Notes: generated from the letters alone by a model not told the origin. A stretch of 64,000 bases of DNA from Deltaproteobacteria bacterium (GCA_016218825.1 JACRCV010000086.1:90477-154476), one strand, 5' to 3'. Shown: positions 8,812 to 17,595, counted from the first letter of the stretch. Numbers and translations: made by a program.

Positions 8812-9974
8812 GACGGTCCCTTCCCGGAGAGAAAGGCGTCGACCAGCTGCGGCGCGACGTAGCTGTCGCGCGCCACCTCCCAGCCGGTCTCCTGGTCCTT
8901 GTCGCCGTCGAGCTTGTGTCCGAGCTCGCGGGCCACGTGACGGAACATGCGCACGACCGCGAGGGCGCGCTCGGCGGGCGGCGGCGGCTCGCGGCGGGTC
9001 TGTTGATGGACCTTGGTGAAGGCCGCGAGGTCGTCCCGGGCGATGCGGGTGGCGTGGAAGGTGCGGAACTGGTGCGCGTGCGCGCCGAACGCGTCCAGGT
9101 AGCGGTTGACCTCGCGCGCCTCGATCGGCCGGCCGCCGAATTGGAACAGGCGATCGGTCTTCTTGCGGCCGCGGACCAGGGCCTTGACGTGGCGCGCCAC
9201 CAGCGGGTCGCAGATCAGCTTGTGTTGTTCGGTCAGCTTCTTGCCGCGGAACTCGAAGGTCACCTCGGTGCCGCGGATCTTGGTCACGTGCTCGCACAAC
9301 AAGGTGGTCGCGCCGAACGAGCCCTGGTCGTCGCTGCTCTCGTTGCCGACGCGAAAGTACGCCTTGTCCATCAGGGCCACGACCAGGGCGACCACGCTGT
9401 CCCGGCCGCCGTTCTCGAGATCGCGGCGGTACCGGGCGCGGATGTCCGGCAGCACCTGCTTGAACGCGACCAACGCCGCGTACTTCTCGCCCGCCTTGAG
9501 GGCGAGCTTGTCGAGGGTGTAGTTGTAGACCCACTTCCCGGTCCCGGGCTTTTGCCAGCGCTCGATCCAGTCGCCGCGGCCGGCCTCGTTGGCGTTCACC
9601 GTGACACCCTTGGGCGCCACCTTCCATTTCCGCTCGCCTTCGGCCGTGAAGAGATGCGGATGGCTGGTCGCGGTCACGGCGGCGGGCGTGCTCTTGCCCG
9701 GCGTGTCCTTCGCGACCGGTTGGCCACGGCGGGCCGCGGCGGCCGCCACCGCGACATCGAGCACCCGGCTGCCGCCCTTGTTGGCGCCGCCGGCGGTGTG
9801 GGACGCTCCCTTGACGTAGGTGGAGTACCACTGCGGCAACAACACGGCGGGGCTGCTCGCTCTCGTCGCCGGCTTCGGCGCCGGGCGCCGCGCCACCGGC
9901 GACCCATCGTGCAGCCGGGGGCCGCGAACGCGGGCGTCCTCCGACCGATAGCGATTGATGCCGTCCGCCGTCAT
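8808..9974 (-). CDS. DNA topoisomerase IB (poxvirus-like)
   Basis: This enzyme relaxes supercoils by nicking one strand through a 3'-phosphotyrosine. Visible motifs are KWVYNYT in the N-terminal part, YFRVGNE with a catalytic Arg, FHATR with the catalytic Arg/His region, and DSYVAPQLVDAF near the end, whose Tyr fits the nucleophile. From 9974 (MTADGINRY) it is 388 residues, typical of bacterial TopIB. In-frame upstream Met codons at 9989 and 10052 are possible, but the added residues are low complexity. An unconserved Ala/Pro-rich N-terminal region (~100 residues) precedes the catalytic fold. Confidence 0.87.
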   Translation of the reverse strand: MTADGINRYRSEDARVRGPRLHDGSPVARRPAPKPATRASSPAVLLPQWYSTYVKGASHTAGGANKGGSRVLDVAVAAAAARRGQPVAKDTPGKSTPAAVTATSHPHLFTAEGERKWKVAPKGVTVNANEAGRGDWIERWQKPGTGKWVYNYTLDKLALKAGEKYAALVAFKQVLPDIRARYRRDLENGGRDSVVALVVALMDKAYFRVGNESSDDQGSFGATTLLCEHVTKIRGTEVTFEFRGKKLTEQHKLICDPLVARHVKALVRGRKKTDRLFQFGGRPIEAREVNRYLDAFGAHAHQFRTFHATRIARDDLAAFTKVHQQTRREPPPPAERALAVVRMFRHVARELGHKLDGDKDQETGWEVARDSYVAPQLVDAFLSGKGPS

Positions 9975-10094
9975 TCTAGCCGCCGGCATTCTACCGAGCA
10001 GCAAGCGGCCGAGCAACCGCGAAGCAGGTCGGTGGCAGGGCAATCGACTCAATGGTAGCGAACCGGCACCGGGCGCCCGCGCCGCGCGGCGGGC

Positions 10095-11525
10095 TCAGTA
10101 GTTGACGTCGACGTAGCGCGGCGAGTTGACGGCCTCGACGACGAGCTCGGTCGACGGCGTCAGGGCCTGGGTGGTGCCGTCGGCGCTCGTGAGCACGACG
10201 TCCTTCGGCAACCGCGGCAGCGCGAGGCTCACGACGAGGCTCTCGCCGTCGAGGGCGAGCTGGACGCCGTGGGTGGCCTTGAACGGCTTGAAGAGCGCGA
10301 AGACGTCGTCGGTGCCGCGCCCGAAGCGCTCGACCCAGGCGACGTCGTCGCGTCCGAATTCGCCGCTGACGTGCGCGACCGCTTTGGTGTCGTGCAAGGC
10401 GCGCAACGCCACGCCCATCGACACCACGGCCCGCGAGCGGGAGCCGTCGGCGTTCAGGGAGCCGAAGGCGAACTCGCCGAGGTTGGATCGCGGATAGAGC
10501 TTGAGCGCGATCAGGCCGGCGGCGGCGAGGCTCGCTCCAACCTTGAGCGAGCGCTTGAGGATCAGATCTTGGGCGAGGTAAGCCTCGTCGACGGCGTCGA
10601 GGTTGGGGTCGAGGGGCAAGCCGGGAACGACGAGGCCGGTGTGCTCGAGGTCCATGATGGCGCGTTGCTGCCAGCCGTTGTCGTCCAGCGCCTTCCGGAC
10701 CTCGAGGATGCCGGTGACGCCGGCGTACTTGTTGACGGTGGTGGTGTAGGTCGGCGCGTAGAAGTAACGGGCGCCGCCGGGCGCCGTGCCGAGCGACTGG
10801 TAGCCGTGAAACGCCCAGACGTCGAACCTGGCGCCGTTCGCGACGTCGAGGAAGTACTCCACCTGTGAGACCACGCGCGGCAGCGACGGTGGCGGGGTCG
10901 CGCCCGGGTCGACCTCCTGCCAATATTCGAACCCGGGGGTCGCGACCAACAGGTCGGGGTGCGCGCTCTTCACGCGATCGTAGGTCTTGTTGTTGAGCTC
11001 CAAGAGCTGGGCGTTGGTGCCGCCGAAGTCCATCCCCGGGTTGTTGTAGAGCTCGATCAACGTGAGCTTCATCGACGTCGCGTAGCGGTTCACGAACCAG
11101 TCGACGAAGTCGACGTAGTCGTCGATGACCGCGGTGGTCACCACGCCGCCGGCCGCGAAGGAGATCATCGGCACCAGGCTGTAGCCGTGCTCTTGGCAGC
11201 GCCCGGCGACGTCATCGAGGTCGAGCGACTGGCCGTTCGGCAACACCGCGACCACCTCGAACCCGTCACCCGTGGGTTTCCGGGCCGTGGGTCGGAAGCG
11301 CATCTTCACCGTCGTCACCTGGAAGGCGTTGTCGATGGTGTCGATCGCCGTGGTCAGGCCCGGGTTGTTGGTGTTGAGGATCGCTTCGGTGCCGAAGAGA
11401 AACGGGTCGGGCGTGACGACGCTCGGTTCGGCGGGCGCGTCGGCGCCGGAGGCGCACGACGACGAGATCAGCATGCAGCCGACGAGGGCTGCCAGGAGAC
11501 GCGATCGGGGGGCGGATGGGGTCAT
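10095..11525 (-). CDS. Lipoprotein with TIM-barrel glycosidase-like domain
   Basis: A 476-residue protein with a signal peptide ending in a lipobox (LISSSCASG), so probably membrane-anchored. The body reads like an alpha/beta barrel of clan GH-A glycosidases: TVKMRF, a LIELYNNPG segment in the position of the usual NEP motif, FDVWAFHGYQSLG, and MDLEHTG in the position of the second acid. The acid/base Asn-Glu-Pro is replaced by Asn-Asn-Pro, so catalysis is doubtful. It resembles in layout the glycoside-hydrolase-like protein at the left edge of the window. The function is unassigned. Confidence 0.6.
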   Translation of the reverse strand: MTPSAPRSRLLAALVGCMLISSSCASGADAPAEPSVVTPDPFLFGTEAILNTNNPGLTTAIDTIDNAFQVTTVKMRFRPTARKPTGDGFEVVAVLPNGQSLDLDDVAGRCQEHGYSLVPMISFAAGGVVTTAVIDDYVDFVDWFVNRYATSMKLTLIELYNNPGMDFGGTNAQLLELNNKTYDRVKSAHPDLLVATPGFEYWQEVDPGATPPPSLPRVVSQVEYFLDVANGARFDVWAFHGYQSLGTAPGGARYFYAPTYTTTVNKYAGVTGILEVRKALDDNGWQQRAIMDLEHTGLVVPGLPLDPNLDAVDEAYLAQDLILKRSLKVGASLAAAGLIALKLYPRSNLGEFAFGSLNADGSRSRAVVSMGVALRALHDTKAVAHVSGEFGRDDVAWVERFGRGTDDVFALFKPFKATHGVQLALDGESLVVSLALPRLPKDVVLTSADGTTQALTPSTELVVEAVNSPRYVDVNY

Positions 11526-11584
11526 GGTCAGGCTCCAGCTCGGTCGGGGTGCGAAACCCGGCCCGATACCATATCATACGGCCC

Positions 11585-11935
11585 ATGAGCACCGAGAACG
11601 ACAGACGGGCGTTGGCGGCGTTGCAGACCTTGCCGAACGTCGGGCCGAGCATCGCCCGTGACTTGTTGCGTTTGGGGATCACGAAGCCGAAGCAGCTCGC
11701 CGGGCGCGATCCGTTGCACCTCTACTCGAAGCTGTGCGCCCTCGACGGCAAGCGCCACGACCCCTGCCTGCTCGACGTGTTCATGGCCGCGGTCGCGTTC
11801 GCGAACGGCGGACCGGCGCGCCCCTGGTGGACGTTCACGCCGGAGCGCAAAGCCAAGCAGCTCTTGGACACGCCGCGGGCGGCGCCGCAGAAGGTCAAGG
11901 CGTGGGCTCGGGCAAACGCGAGTCGGCGGAGCTGA
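11585..11935 (+). CDS. Helix-hairpin-helix protein, Cdd1 (pathogenicity locus) family
   Basis: A 116-residue protein. The N-terminal HhH motif LQTLPNVGPSIARDLLRLGI suggests nucleic acid binding. The middle (LYSKLCAL...DPCLLDVFMAAV) and the late WW segment match the Cdd1 family pattern as I recall it. The biological role of the family is poorly known. The ATG at 11585 has no Shine-Dalgarno, but a TATCAT hexamer lies at 11572-11577, a distance that would give a leaderless or near-leaderless mRNA. Confidence 0.75.
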   Translation: MSTENDRRALAALQTLPNVGPSIARDLLRLGITKPKQLAGRDPLHLYSKLCALDGKRHDPCLLDVFMAAVAFANGGPARPWWTFTPERKAKQLLDTPRAAPQKVKAWARANASRRS

Positions 11936-11970
11936 GCGCGCCCCGAGCGCTGAGCTCTCCCCAGGGCGTC

Positions 11971-11999
11971 TTGACTAGGTAGCTTCCGGAAGCTACCTT
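11971..11999 (+). promoter_or_regulatory. Promoter and palindromic operator of the toxin-antitoxin pair
   Basis: A TTGACT -35 box at 11971-11976 is followed 17 bases later by TACCTT (11994-11999). The spacer and part of the -10 are filled by a perfect 22-bp palindrome at 11977-11998, each half being AGGTAGCTTCC or its complement. Antitoxins of this class usually bind such a palindrome to repress their own operon, so this is the likely operator. The predicted transcript start falls on or next to the antitoxin ATG at 12006, and no ribosome binding site is present. Confidence 0.72.
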
Positions 12000-12005
12000 G
12001 ATCTC

Positions 12006-12299
12006 ATGCGCACCGTTGGTCTCAAGGTCCTCAAGAACAAGCTAAGTGAATACGTGCGGTTAGCATCGCAGGGCGAGACCGTCTTGATCTCGGACCGTGA
12101 CCGAGTTGTTGCGGAGCTCTTGCCGCCGCGGGACACGCGGAGTCGAGATCTCGCCGATGCGGTGCTCGCCGATCTCGTGAGAAAGGGCGTCGTGACACCG
12201 GCGCTGATGCCGCCTGGAGCGCGGCCGAAGACGCCCCTCGCCACGACGCCTCTTCGTCAGCTTCTCGCGGAGCTCGACGGTGACCGGGCCGATCGATGA
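12006..12299 (+). CDS. Antitoxin, Phd/YefM type
   Basis: A 97-residue protein. The N-terminal half (MRTVGLKVLKNKLSEYVRLA, then GETVLISDRDRVVAELLPP) is the Phd/YefM DNA-binding fold. The C-terminal half is a charged, probably disordered toxin-binding tail. It should neutralise the PIN toxin encoded next and repress the operon through the upstream palindrome. Its last codons overlap the toxin start (ATGA at 12296-12299). Confidence 0.88.
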   Translation: MRTVGLKVLKNKLSEYVRLASQGETVLISDRDRVVAELLPPRDTRSRDLADAVLADLVRKGVVTPALMPPGARPKTPLATTPLRQLLAELDGDRADR

Positions 12300-12679
12300 T
12301 CTACCTCGACACGTCGGTCGCACTGGCCGAGCTGTTCGCGGAAGACCACAAAGCACCGGATCCCGTGTGGGCGTCGCCGCTCATCTCCAGTCGGCTGCTC
12401 GAGTACGAGATATGGACCCGCGTGCACGCTCGGCACGCGGACAAGACGCACGGGGATGCGGCGCGCGAGCTGCTCAGCCGGGTGTCGTTCGTCGAGCTCG
12501 TGCCGCCGGTGCTGTGCCGCGCCCTCGAGCCGTTTCCGGTACCGGTGCGGACCCTCGACGCGCTGCACCTGGCGACCCTCCACTACTTGGTCGCGGCGCA
12601 CGAGAAGGTCACGCTCGCGACGTTTGACGACCGCATGCGGCGGGCGTCGGCGGCGATGGGGTTGGCCCTGGCGTTCTGA
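12296..12679 (+). CDS. vapC: Toxin, VapC-like PIN-domain ribonuclease
   Basis: A 127-residue protein of PIN size. The first acidic residue is in MIYLDTSVALAELF, a second in LLEYEIWTR, then TLDALHLATL, and TFDDRMRRAA-like ATFDDR near the end. These supply the four acidic residues that bind metal in PIN nucleases. The ATG overlaps the antitoxin stop, the usual order antitoxin then toxin. The target RNA is not predictable. Confidence 0.9.
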   Translation: MIYLDTSVALAELFAEDHKAPDPVWASPLISSRLLEYEIWTRVHARHADKTHGDAARELLSRVSFVELVPPVLCRALEPFPVPVRTLDALHLATLHYLVAAHEKVTLATFDDRMRRASAAMGLALAF

Positions 12680-12785
12680 TCTCGGCCGCTTGACGAACCA
12701 CGCCGGCCGCCCCAGCTTGCGAAGATGGCCGGAGGCCGAGTCGCATACCGCGCGGGTCGAAGCGGCCGCAGCCACGGAGGGTGTC

Positions 12786-13151
12786 ATGCGTTACGTCGAT
12801 GGATACGTGCTACCGGTGCCGAAGCGCGAGCTCGCGACTTACCGCAAGATGGCAACGAGCGCCGGCAAGCTCTGGCGCAAGAACGGCGCCTTGGACTACT
12901 TCGAGGGCGTCGGTGACGACTTGAGCCCGGCGTTTGCCGGCATCAGGTTCCCGAAGACCGTGAAGGCCAAACCCGGCGAGGCCGTGGTGTTCTCGTTCGT
13001 CGTCTTCAAGTCCAGGGCGCACCGCGACCGCGTCAACGCCAAGGTGATGAAGGAGATGTTCGCGGACGACCCGAGCGCCAAGGACAAGCCGATGCCCTTC
13101 GACATCAAGCGGATGGCGTACGGCGGGTTCAAGCTCCTCGCCGAAGGCTGA
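12786..13151 (+). CDS. DUF1428 family protein
   Basis: A 121-residue protein starting MRYVDGYVLPVPKREL with a good GGAGG at 12776-12780. The sequence (YRKMATSAGKLWRKNGALDYFE, MPFDIKRMAYGGFK) fits the DUF1428 family of small dimeric alpha/beta-barrel proteins. Their biochemical role is not established. It stands alone after the toxin gene. Confidence 0.83.
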   Translation: MRYVDGYVLPVPKRELATYRKMATSAGKLWRKNGALDYFEGVGDDLSPAFAGIRFPKTVKAKPGEAVVFSFVVFKSRAHRDRVNAKVMKEMFADDPSAKDKPMPFDIKRMAYGGFKLLAEG

Positions 13152-13325
13152 GCCCTCCGCCCGCGCCGCACGTTGTTCTCTCGCGGACGGCGTTCGAACG
13201 CCTCTCCGATTCTGGAGATCTTGCTGGAGCCGTCCGGCGGCAGCTCGCTCTGGAGTCGGTCCTCCTGCCGGTGGTATGTGGCGGTTGAGGTCCGCCCTGG
13301 GGTGGCGCTTGTCAGGAGGTTCGTG

Positions 13326-13871
13326 ATGACCCGATCTCAGGTGGTCGCAGTCGTCGGCATGTGTTTGCTGGTCGCCTCGTGCGGGACGCCGGGACGGGTG
13401 ATTCAGCAGGCGTCGCCGAGCCCGTTTTCGCCCGAGAGCAGCTTCGCGGTGATGCCGATCACCTACGAGGACCTCCGGGTCGGTGACAAGACCGACGAGG
13501 AGTATGCCGCCGACAAGAAGGACGACACGAGGTGGCAGGATGACAAGGAGATGGTCTCGAGCACCTTCATCAACCACCTGCTGCAGGAGAAAGGCATCAC
13601 CTGGGCCGCGCCTGACGCGGCCGAATTCCGCGTCGTGCCGCGCTGCAGCTTCATCGAGCCCGGCTTCAACGTCGGTGTGGCGCGGAAGGCGACCCGGGTC
13701 GAGGTGACCGTCGACATCGTCGCCAAAGACGGCACGCTCCTCGACCAGGTCTGGTTCAAGCCCGCTGCGGGCGGTGGCCAGTTCCGCGGCTACACGGTGC
13801 GCGATCGGCTCGGGCACGCGTCACGCGTCTTGGCCACCGAGGTCGGGCGTTATATCCGCTCGCGCCTCTAG
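13326..13871 (+). CDS. Hypothetical lipoprotein
   Basis: A 181-residue protein. The ATG at 13326 follows AGGAGG at 13315-13320 and gives a signal peptide with lipobox LLVASCG. The mature part is mixed alpha/beta with an acidic Lys-rich stretch near residues 55-75. No family was recognised with confidence; it vaguely resembles small periplasmic lipoproteins of the DUF4136/DUF4410 sort. Confidence 0.65.
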   Translation: MTRSQVVAVVGMCLLVASCGTPGRVIQQASPSPFSPESSFAVMPITYEDLRVGDKTDEEYAADKKDDTRWQDDKEMVSSTFINHLLQEKGITWAAPDAAEFRVVPRCSFIEPGFNVGVARKATRVEVTVDIVAKDGTLLDQVWFKPAAGGGQFRGYTVRDRLGHASRVLATEVGRYIRSRL

Positions 13872-13925
13872 GCGCGCCCCATGCGGCGCCGCCCGGGTCG
13901 CTGGCACCTATCGTGGGGCTACGCC

Positions 13926-14028
13926 GCTAGAAGTCCGCTAGAAGTCCCTGGCACCTTTTCCGGGCACCTTTTCCGGGGCTAGAAGTCCCTGGCACCTTTT
14001 CCGGGCACCTTTTCCGGCACCTTTTCCG
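13926..14028 (+). repeat. GGCACCTTTT interspersed repeat, copy A
   Basis: Two near-identical tandem units of the form GCTAGAAGTCCCTGGCACC TTTTCCGG, each extended by further GGCACCTTTTCCG blocks. The array starts with a partial GCTAGAAGTCC. It sits between the hypothetical lipoprotein and the stop of the collagen-like lipoprotein. Two related copies lie at 16361-16448 and 17680-17731 in the same orientation. No coding potential is evident. Confidence 0.85.
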
Positions 14029-14036
14029 TGGCGTCG

Positions 14037-15314
14037 TTACTCGTCGGTCGTCGGGCCGGCGGTGCGCTCGACGAGGCCGTACTCGCCGGCGTCGGCCTGG
14101 GCCTCGCAGATCCTGACCGAGCAGCGGGTGTAGGCCACGGCGTACAAGCCGAAGTTGTTCCAGCCGCCGCCGCCGCGCGGCGAGACGTGGGTCCAGGCCG
14201 AGCCGTTGTAGTAGCCGTCGGTCATCTGGCACATGTCGTACCAGTGGGTGCCGAGGAGGTACTCGACCGGGTCGGCCTGGATGTCGTAGACCCAGCCGCT
14301 GCTCGCGTCCCAGAGCTGCATGTACGACCGGCTCGAGCCCTCGCCGTTCGGGAAGATGACCATGTGGGCGCTGCGCATGCCGCGCCAGTAGCCGGCGTTG
14401 TTGCCGGAGTGGTGCTCGACCCAGATCTCGGCCTCGCAGCCGAACAGCCCGGGCGCGGCCGCCGGATAGTCGGCGCTCATGAACGGCGGATAGCAGTCGA
14501 GCGGCAGGTTGAAGCGACCGTACTTGGTGCCGGTGCCGTTGCGGTTGTTGATCGAGAAGGTGAAGCACTTCTCGCCGCCTGCGCACTCCCAGGTGCCGGC
14601 GGCGTTCCTGCGCACCGTCTGGCGCGGGCCACAGCTCATGCCGAGGTCGGCGAGCCCCACCGTGCCGTCGGCGATCTTGGTGCTGGTCACCGCGTCGGCG
14701 CCCAGGCTCGGGTTGTTGACGCACCCGGCGCACGGCACCCCGGGGGCGCCGGCGACGCCCTGCAGCCCGATGTCGCCCTTGTCCCCCTTGTCGCCCTTGT
14801 CACCTTTCAAGATCGGCAGGGTCGCGCCGCAGGAGCCCAGCTGGTTCGCGACCGCCAGGGTGTAGTAGTCGTCGATCGACGGGAAGTCCGCCGGCAGGGT
14901 GGCGACTATTAAGGTGTCGTCGGTGCTGCAGGCCTCGAGGCTCCAGGAACGGGTCGCATTGGCGATGGACACCGAGGCGCCGAGGAGGTGCTCGCCCCGG
15001 ATCTCGATTTCGCCGCCGTACCGATGCGGCACGTGGCCGGGGATCGGGTCGGCGTCGCCGTTGGCGTCGATGGCGGTGATGACCGGCTTGTCGGTGCGGG
15101 TGCCGGTCTCGCATACGTCTTGGCTGCAGATCTGACCGCCGCTGCAGTGGGTGTCGGCGCTGCACACGGTCTTGCAGACGTCGGTCGAGCAGATCTGGCC
15201 GGCCGCACACGCCGCGCCGCCACCACAAGCGCCGGCGGCAGCGTCGTCGCGGCAAGCCGAGAGAGCGAGCGACACGCCGAGCAACGACAACAGGCGCCGG
15301 TAGCCAGAAGTCAT
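14037..15314 (-). CDS. Lipoprotein with Cys modules and a short collagen-like segment
   Basis: A 425-residue protein. The signal peptide ends in the lipobox LALSAC. Two short Cys modules follow (CAAGQICSTDVCKTVC, CSGGQICSQDVCE), then an IPT/TIG-like beta region (PVITAIDANGDADPIPGH). Next comes a Gly-X-Y stretch of about nine triplets (GDKGDKGDKGDIGLQG and onwards), then a C-terminal domain with several Cys. The collagen-like piece could drive trimerisation. It is probably exposed on the cell surface. Its stop lies 8 bases from repeat copy A. Confidence 0.78.
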   Translation of the reverse strand: MTSGYRRLLSLLGVSLALSACRDDAAAGACGGGAACAAGQICSTDVCKTVCSADTHCSGGQICSQDVCETGTRTDKPVITAIDANGDADPIPGHVPHRYGGEIEIRGEHLLGASVSIANATRSWSLEACSTDDTLIVATLPADFPSIDDYYTLAVANQLGSCGATLPILKGDKGDKGDKGDIGLQGVAGAPGVPCAGCVNNPSLGADAVTSTKIADGTVGLADLGMSCGPRQTVRRNAAGTWECAGGEKCFTFSINNRNGTGTKYGRFNLPLDCYPPFMSADYPAAAPGLFGCEAEIWVEHHSGNNAGYWRGMRSAHMVIFPNGEGSSRSYMQLWDASSGWVYDIQADPVEYLLGTHWYDMCQMTDGYYNGSAWTHVSPRGGGGWNNFGLYAVAYTRCSVRICEAQADAGEYGLVERTAGPTTDE

Positions 15315-15415
15315 GCGGCCTCCTAATCGGACCCTTGAAGGCTACCACGGGTCCCTCGGGCCGCAACTCTTGCTGCTCCCAGCCGAAAACCACAGGGCCT
15401 GAAGGAGGCTGACCC

Positions 15416-16321
15416 ATGCCAGACACATCGGTCGCTGCGGTACGAGGTTTGCGCGGATCCACAGCGGCGAGCGATCTCGCTCCCGAGACCGCGGTGGCGA
15501 CGCTCAACAAGCGCCTCCTTGGACGAATCCATAGTCAGATCAAAACGTTGGAGGCGGAGCATGCCGCCAAGCGCGAGCTGGCGGGCCAGCTTACGGCGCA
15601 GATCTCGCAGCGCCGACAGGAGATTGAAGCCGACTGCAACCGCAAGCAGAAGGTCGGTCTGATCTTCGCTGCTTTCGGCTACTTCAAGGCGGGCGCTGTG
15701 AGCATGGCGATGGCGCTGAAGGACGACGGGCGCTTGCGACAGCTCGACGGCGAGCTGGCGAAGGCCAACGGCGACCTGGCGCGCATCGATCAACAGCTCG
15801 CGCAGTATCGCGAGTACAAGAAGAAGATGCTGCCCAAGCTGGCGTCGCTGAAGGCCGCCGAGTCGTCGCTGTGGGCGGCGGCACAGGGGGGACGGGGCGC
15901 GGGCGCGCGGAGCTTGGCGACGGCGGCGGCGCGGCTCTCGGGGTGTCTCGCGCTCGTCGACAACCTCGGCGCGCAGGCCGGCATCCTGAAGAAGATCCGC
16001 GCCGAGGCGAAGAAGGTCGGACTCGAGCTCGACGTCGTGCTGCGCGAGCTCGGTGCGGCGCGCGCCCGTGCCGAGCAGATGGCGGCCGCCTCGCGAAAAG
16101 AGGTCGCCGACCTGTTCAAGATCGCGACCGCGAACGACCCGGACGCGGCGGCCATCAACTGGGCGCGTCGCAAGGTCGACAGCACGGTGCGCGCCGCCGT
16201 CGAGGCCTCGGTTGCCAAGATGCTCGGTGGCGCCTCGCGACCGGCGAACAAGGAGCTGCAGCGGGCCGTCGTCAACGCCGTCACCAGCGCGCTCTCGGGC
16301 TCCGCCGAGCATATCGCCTGA
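15416..16321 (+). CDS. Hypothetical coiled-coil protein
   Basis: A 301-residue protein with a strong GAAGGAGG ribosome binding site. No signal peptide is seen. It has a long Ala/Glu/Lys/Gln-rich heptad-like region from about residue 35 to 145, broken by a hydrophobic stretch GLIFAAFGYFKAGAVSMAMA, and a second helical region from about 160 to 290. The break could be a membrane hairpin or a buried helix. No family was recognised. It is followed at once by repeat copy B. Confidence 0.6.
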   Translation: MPDTSVAAVRGLRGSTAASDLAPETAVATLNKRLLGRIHSQIKTLEAEHAAKRELAGQLTAQISQRRQEIEADCNRKQKVGLIFAAFGYFKAGAVSMAMALKDDGRLRQLDGELAKANGDLARIDQQLAQYREYKKKMLPKLASLKAAESSLWAAAQGGRGAGARSLATAAARLSGCLALVDNLGAQAGILKKIRAEAKKVGLELDVVLRELGAARARAEQMAAASRKEVADLFKIATANDPDAAAINWARRKVDSTVRAAVEASVAKMLGGASRPANKELQRAVVNAVTSALSGSAEHIA

Positions 16322-16360
16322 TGGCGCCGCGAGCATTCCGGCGCGCACCCGCTCTCCCTC

Positions 16361-16448
16361 CGATAGAAGTCCGATAGAAGTCCCTGGCACCTTTTCGGGG
16401 GGGGGGGCACCTTTTCGGGCACCCTTTTCGGCAGCACCTTTTCGGCAG
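16361..16448 (+). repeat. GGCACCTTTT interspersed repeat, copy B
   Basis: Begins CGATAGAAGTCC twice, then CTGGCACCTTTTCGG, a run of G residues, and three more (G)GCACC(C)TTTTCGG blocks. It has the same orientation as copies A and C but GATAGAAG in place of GCTAGAAG. The G run (around 16397-16407) may be of uncertain length in the assembly. It lies directly upstream of the AT-richer DoxX-like gene. Confidence 0.82.
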
Positions 16449-16530
16449 ACGTTCAAGCGCAGCACTGCTCGGCAAACCCGCCGCCGGCGCGCCCGCAGCC
16501 GCTGCAAAACGAAATAGGGGATGCATTTGG

Positions 16531-17595
16531 ATGAACAAGGAAGCTCAACAGTTCGCAGTCGCCGCTGTCCTGCTGATCTTCCCCAGCTTGGTCGACGCTC
16601 ACATCAAGTGGTTTGTTGATGAAACAACTGTGGATAGGGTAGGAATCACCCACTTTTCCCTGATGGATCCGGTGGTGCTGGTCTGGATTGGGGTGATTCT
16701 TTCTTGCATCGTGGCAGCTGCAGTTCTGGAGCGCTTCCTGCCCCAACCGCTCGAGAGCCTTGTGGCCTTTGTGCAAGTCCACCGCCAGAAGATTCTCCGT
16801 CTGTTTCAGATAATGGTTGGACTGACTCTATTGTTGACGGCCGTGCGGGGTGCAATCATCGCGCCCCATCTCAAAGAAGAAGGCCAGCTTGGGCTCCTGC
16901 TCCGATTCGTCGAAGGGGGCATCGGCGTTCTGCTGATCGCCAACATCGCCGTTCGACTGGGAGGAGCGCTCTTGGTTGCCCTGTACGCGGCTAGCGCCGG
17001 TCTGTTCGGCTTCATTTCCTCTCTGGAGTATTTCAACTTCCTTGGCGTCGCCCTGTTTCTTCTCTTCAATTCAGCCCCGGCAGACAGCCAGGCCAGGGAG
17101 TATGCGTTGCCGTTGCTGCGCGTTCATACCGGCATCGCCCTGAGTGTACTGGCTTGGACCGAGAAGCTCCACGCGCCGCACCTCGCGATGAGTTTTCTGA
17201 AGAACAACAAGGTCAATTTCATGCAGACACTCGGTTTCGACCTCTTTTCCGACCGGCTTTTCGTTCTCAGCGCCGGATGTACTGAGTTGGTTTTCGGCAT
17301 CATTTTTGTTTTGGGACTAATAACGCGCCTCAACACCTTGGCCTTGGTAGGATTTCTGGTCTCCAGCAACCTCTATTTCTTCATGGTTGGCAAGACCGAT
17401 GAAGCCTTTCTGGAATTGAGTGGACATTTGCCGCTAATAGCAATTTCCATCCTGTTCGTGATGTTAGGAGGAGGAGGAGACCGACTGCGCCTGCAGAGGC
17501 GTTTCTTCTCCAAGGGCGCTACTGGGAAGCCTCACGCAGCATGCTTGAGCTCGACCTCCGACAGTGGCGGCAACAGCGGCGGTTCGCATGTCTGA
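16531..17595 (+). CDS. DoxX-like integral membrane protein, AT-richer, probably acquired
   Basis: A 354-residue protein with about nine hydrophobic segments. The segment LRVHTGIALSVLAWTEKLHAP and the later CTELVFGIIFVLGLITRL recall the DoxX/DoxD family, whose members are often linked to redox or quinone chemistry; the function here is not known. AGGGG at 16516-16520 precedes the ATG. Codons such as TTT, GTT, AAC/AAT, GTA and AGG are far more frequent than in the flanking genes, pointing to transfer from a lower-GC source. It is bracketed by repeat copies B and C. Confidence 0.6.
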   Translation: MNKEAQQFAVAAVLLIFPSLVDAHIKWFVDETTVDRVGITHFSLMDPVVLVWIGVILSCIVAAAVLERFLPQPLESLVAFVQVHRQKILRLFQIMVGLTLLLTAVRGAIIAPHLKEEGQLGLLLRFVEGGIGVLLIANIAVRLGGALLVALYAASAGLFGFISSLEYFNFLGVALFLLFNSAPADSQAREYALPLLRVHTGIALSVLAWTEKLHAPHLAMSFLKNNKVNFMQTLGFDLFSDRLFVLSAGCTELVFGIIFVLGLITRLNTLALVGFLVSSNLYFFMVGKTDEAFLELSGHLPLIAISILFVMLGGGGDRLRLQRRFFSKGATGKPHAACLSSTSDSGGNSGGSHV

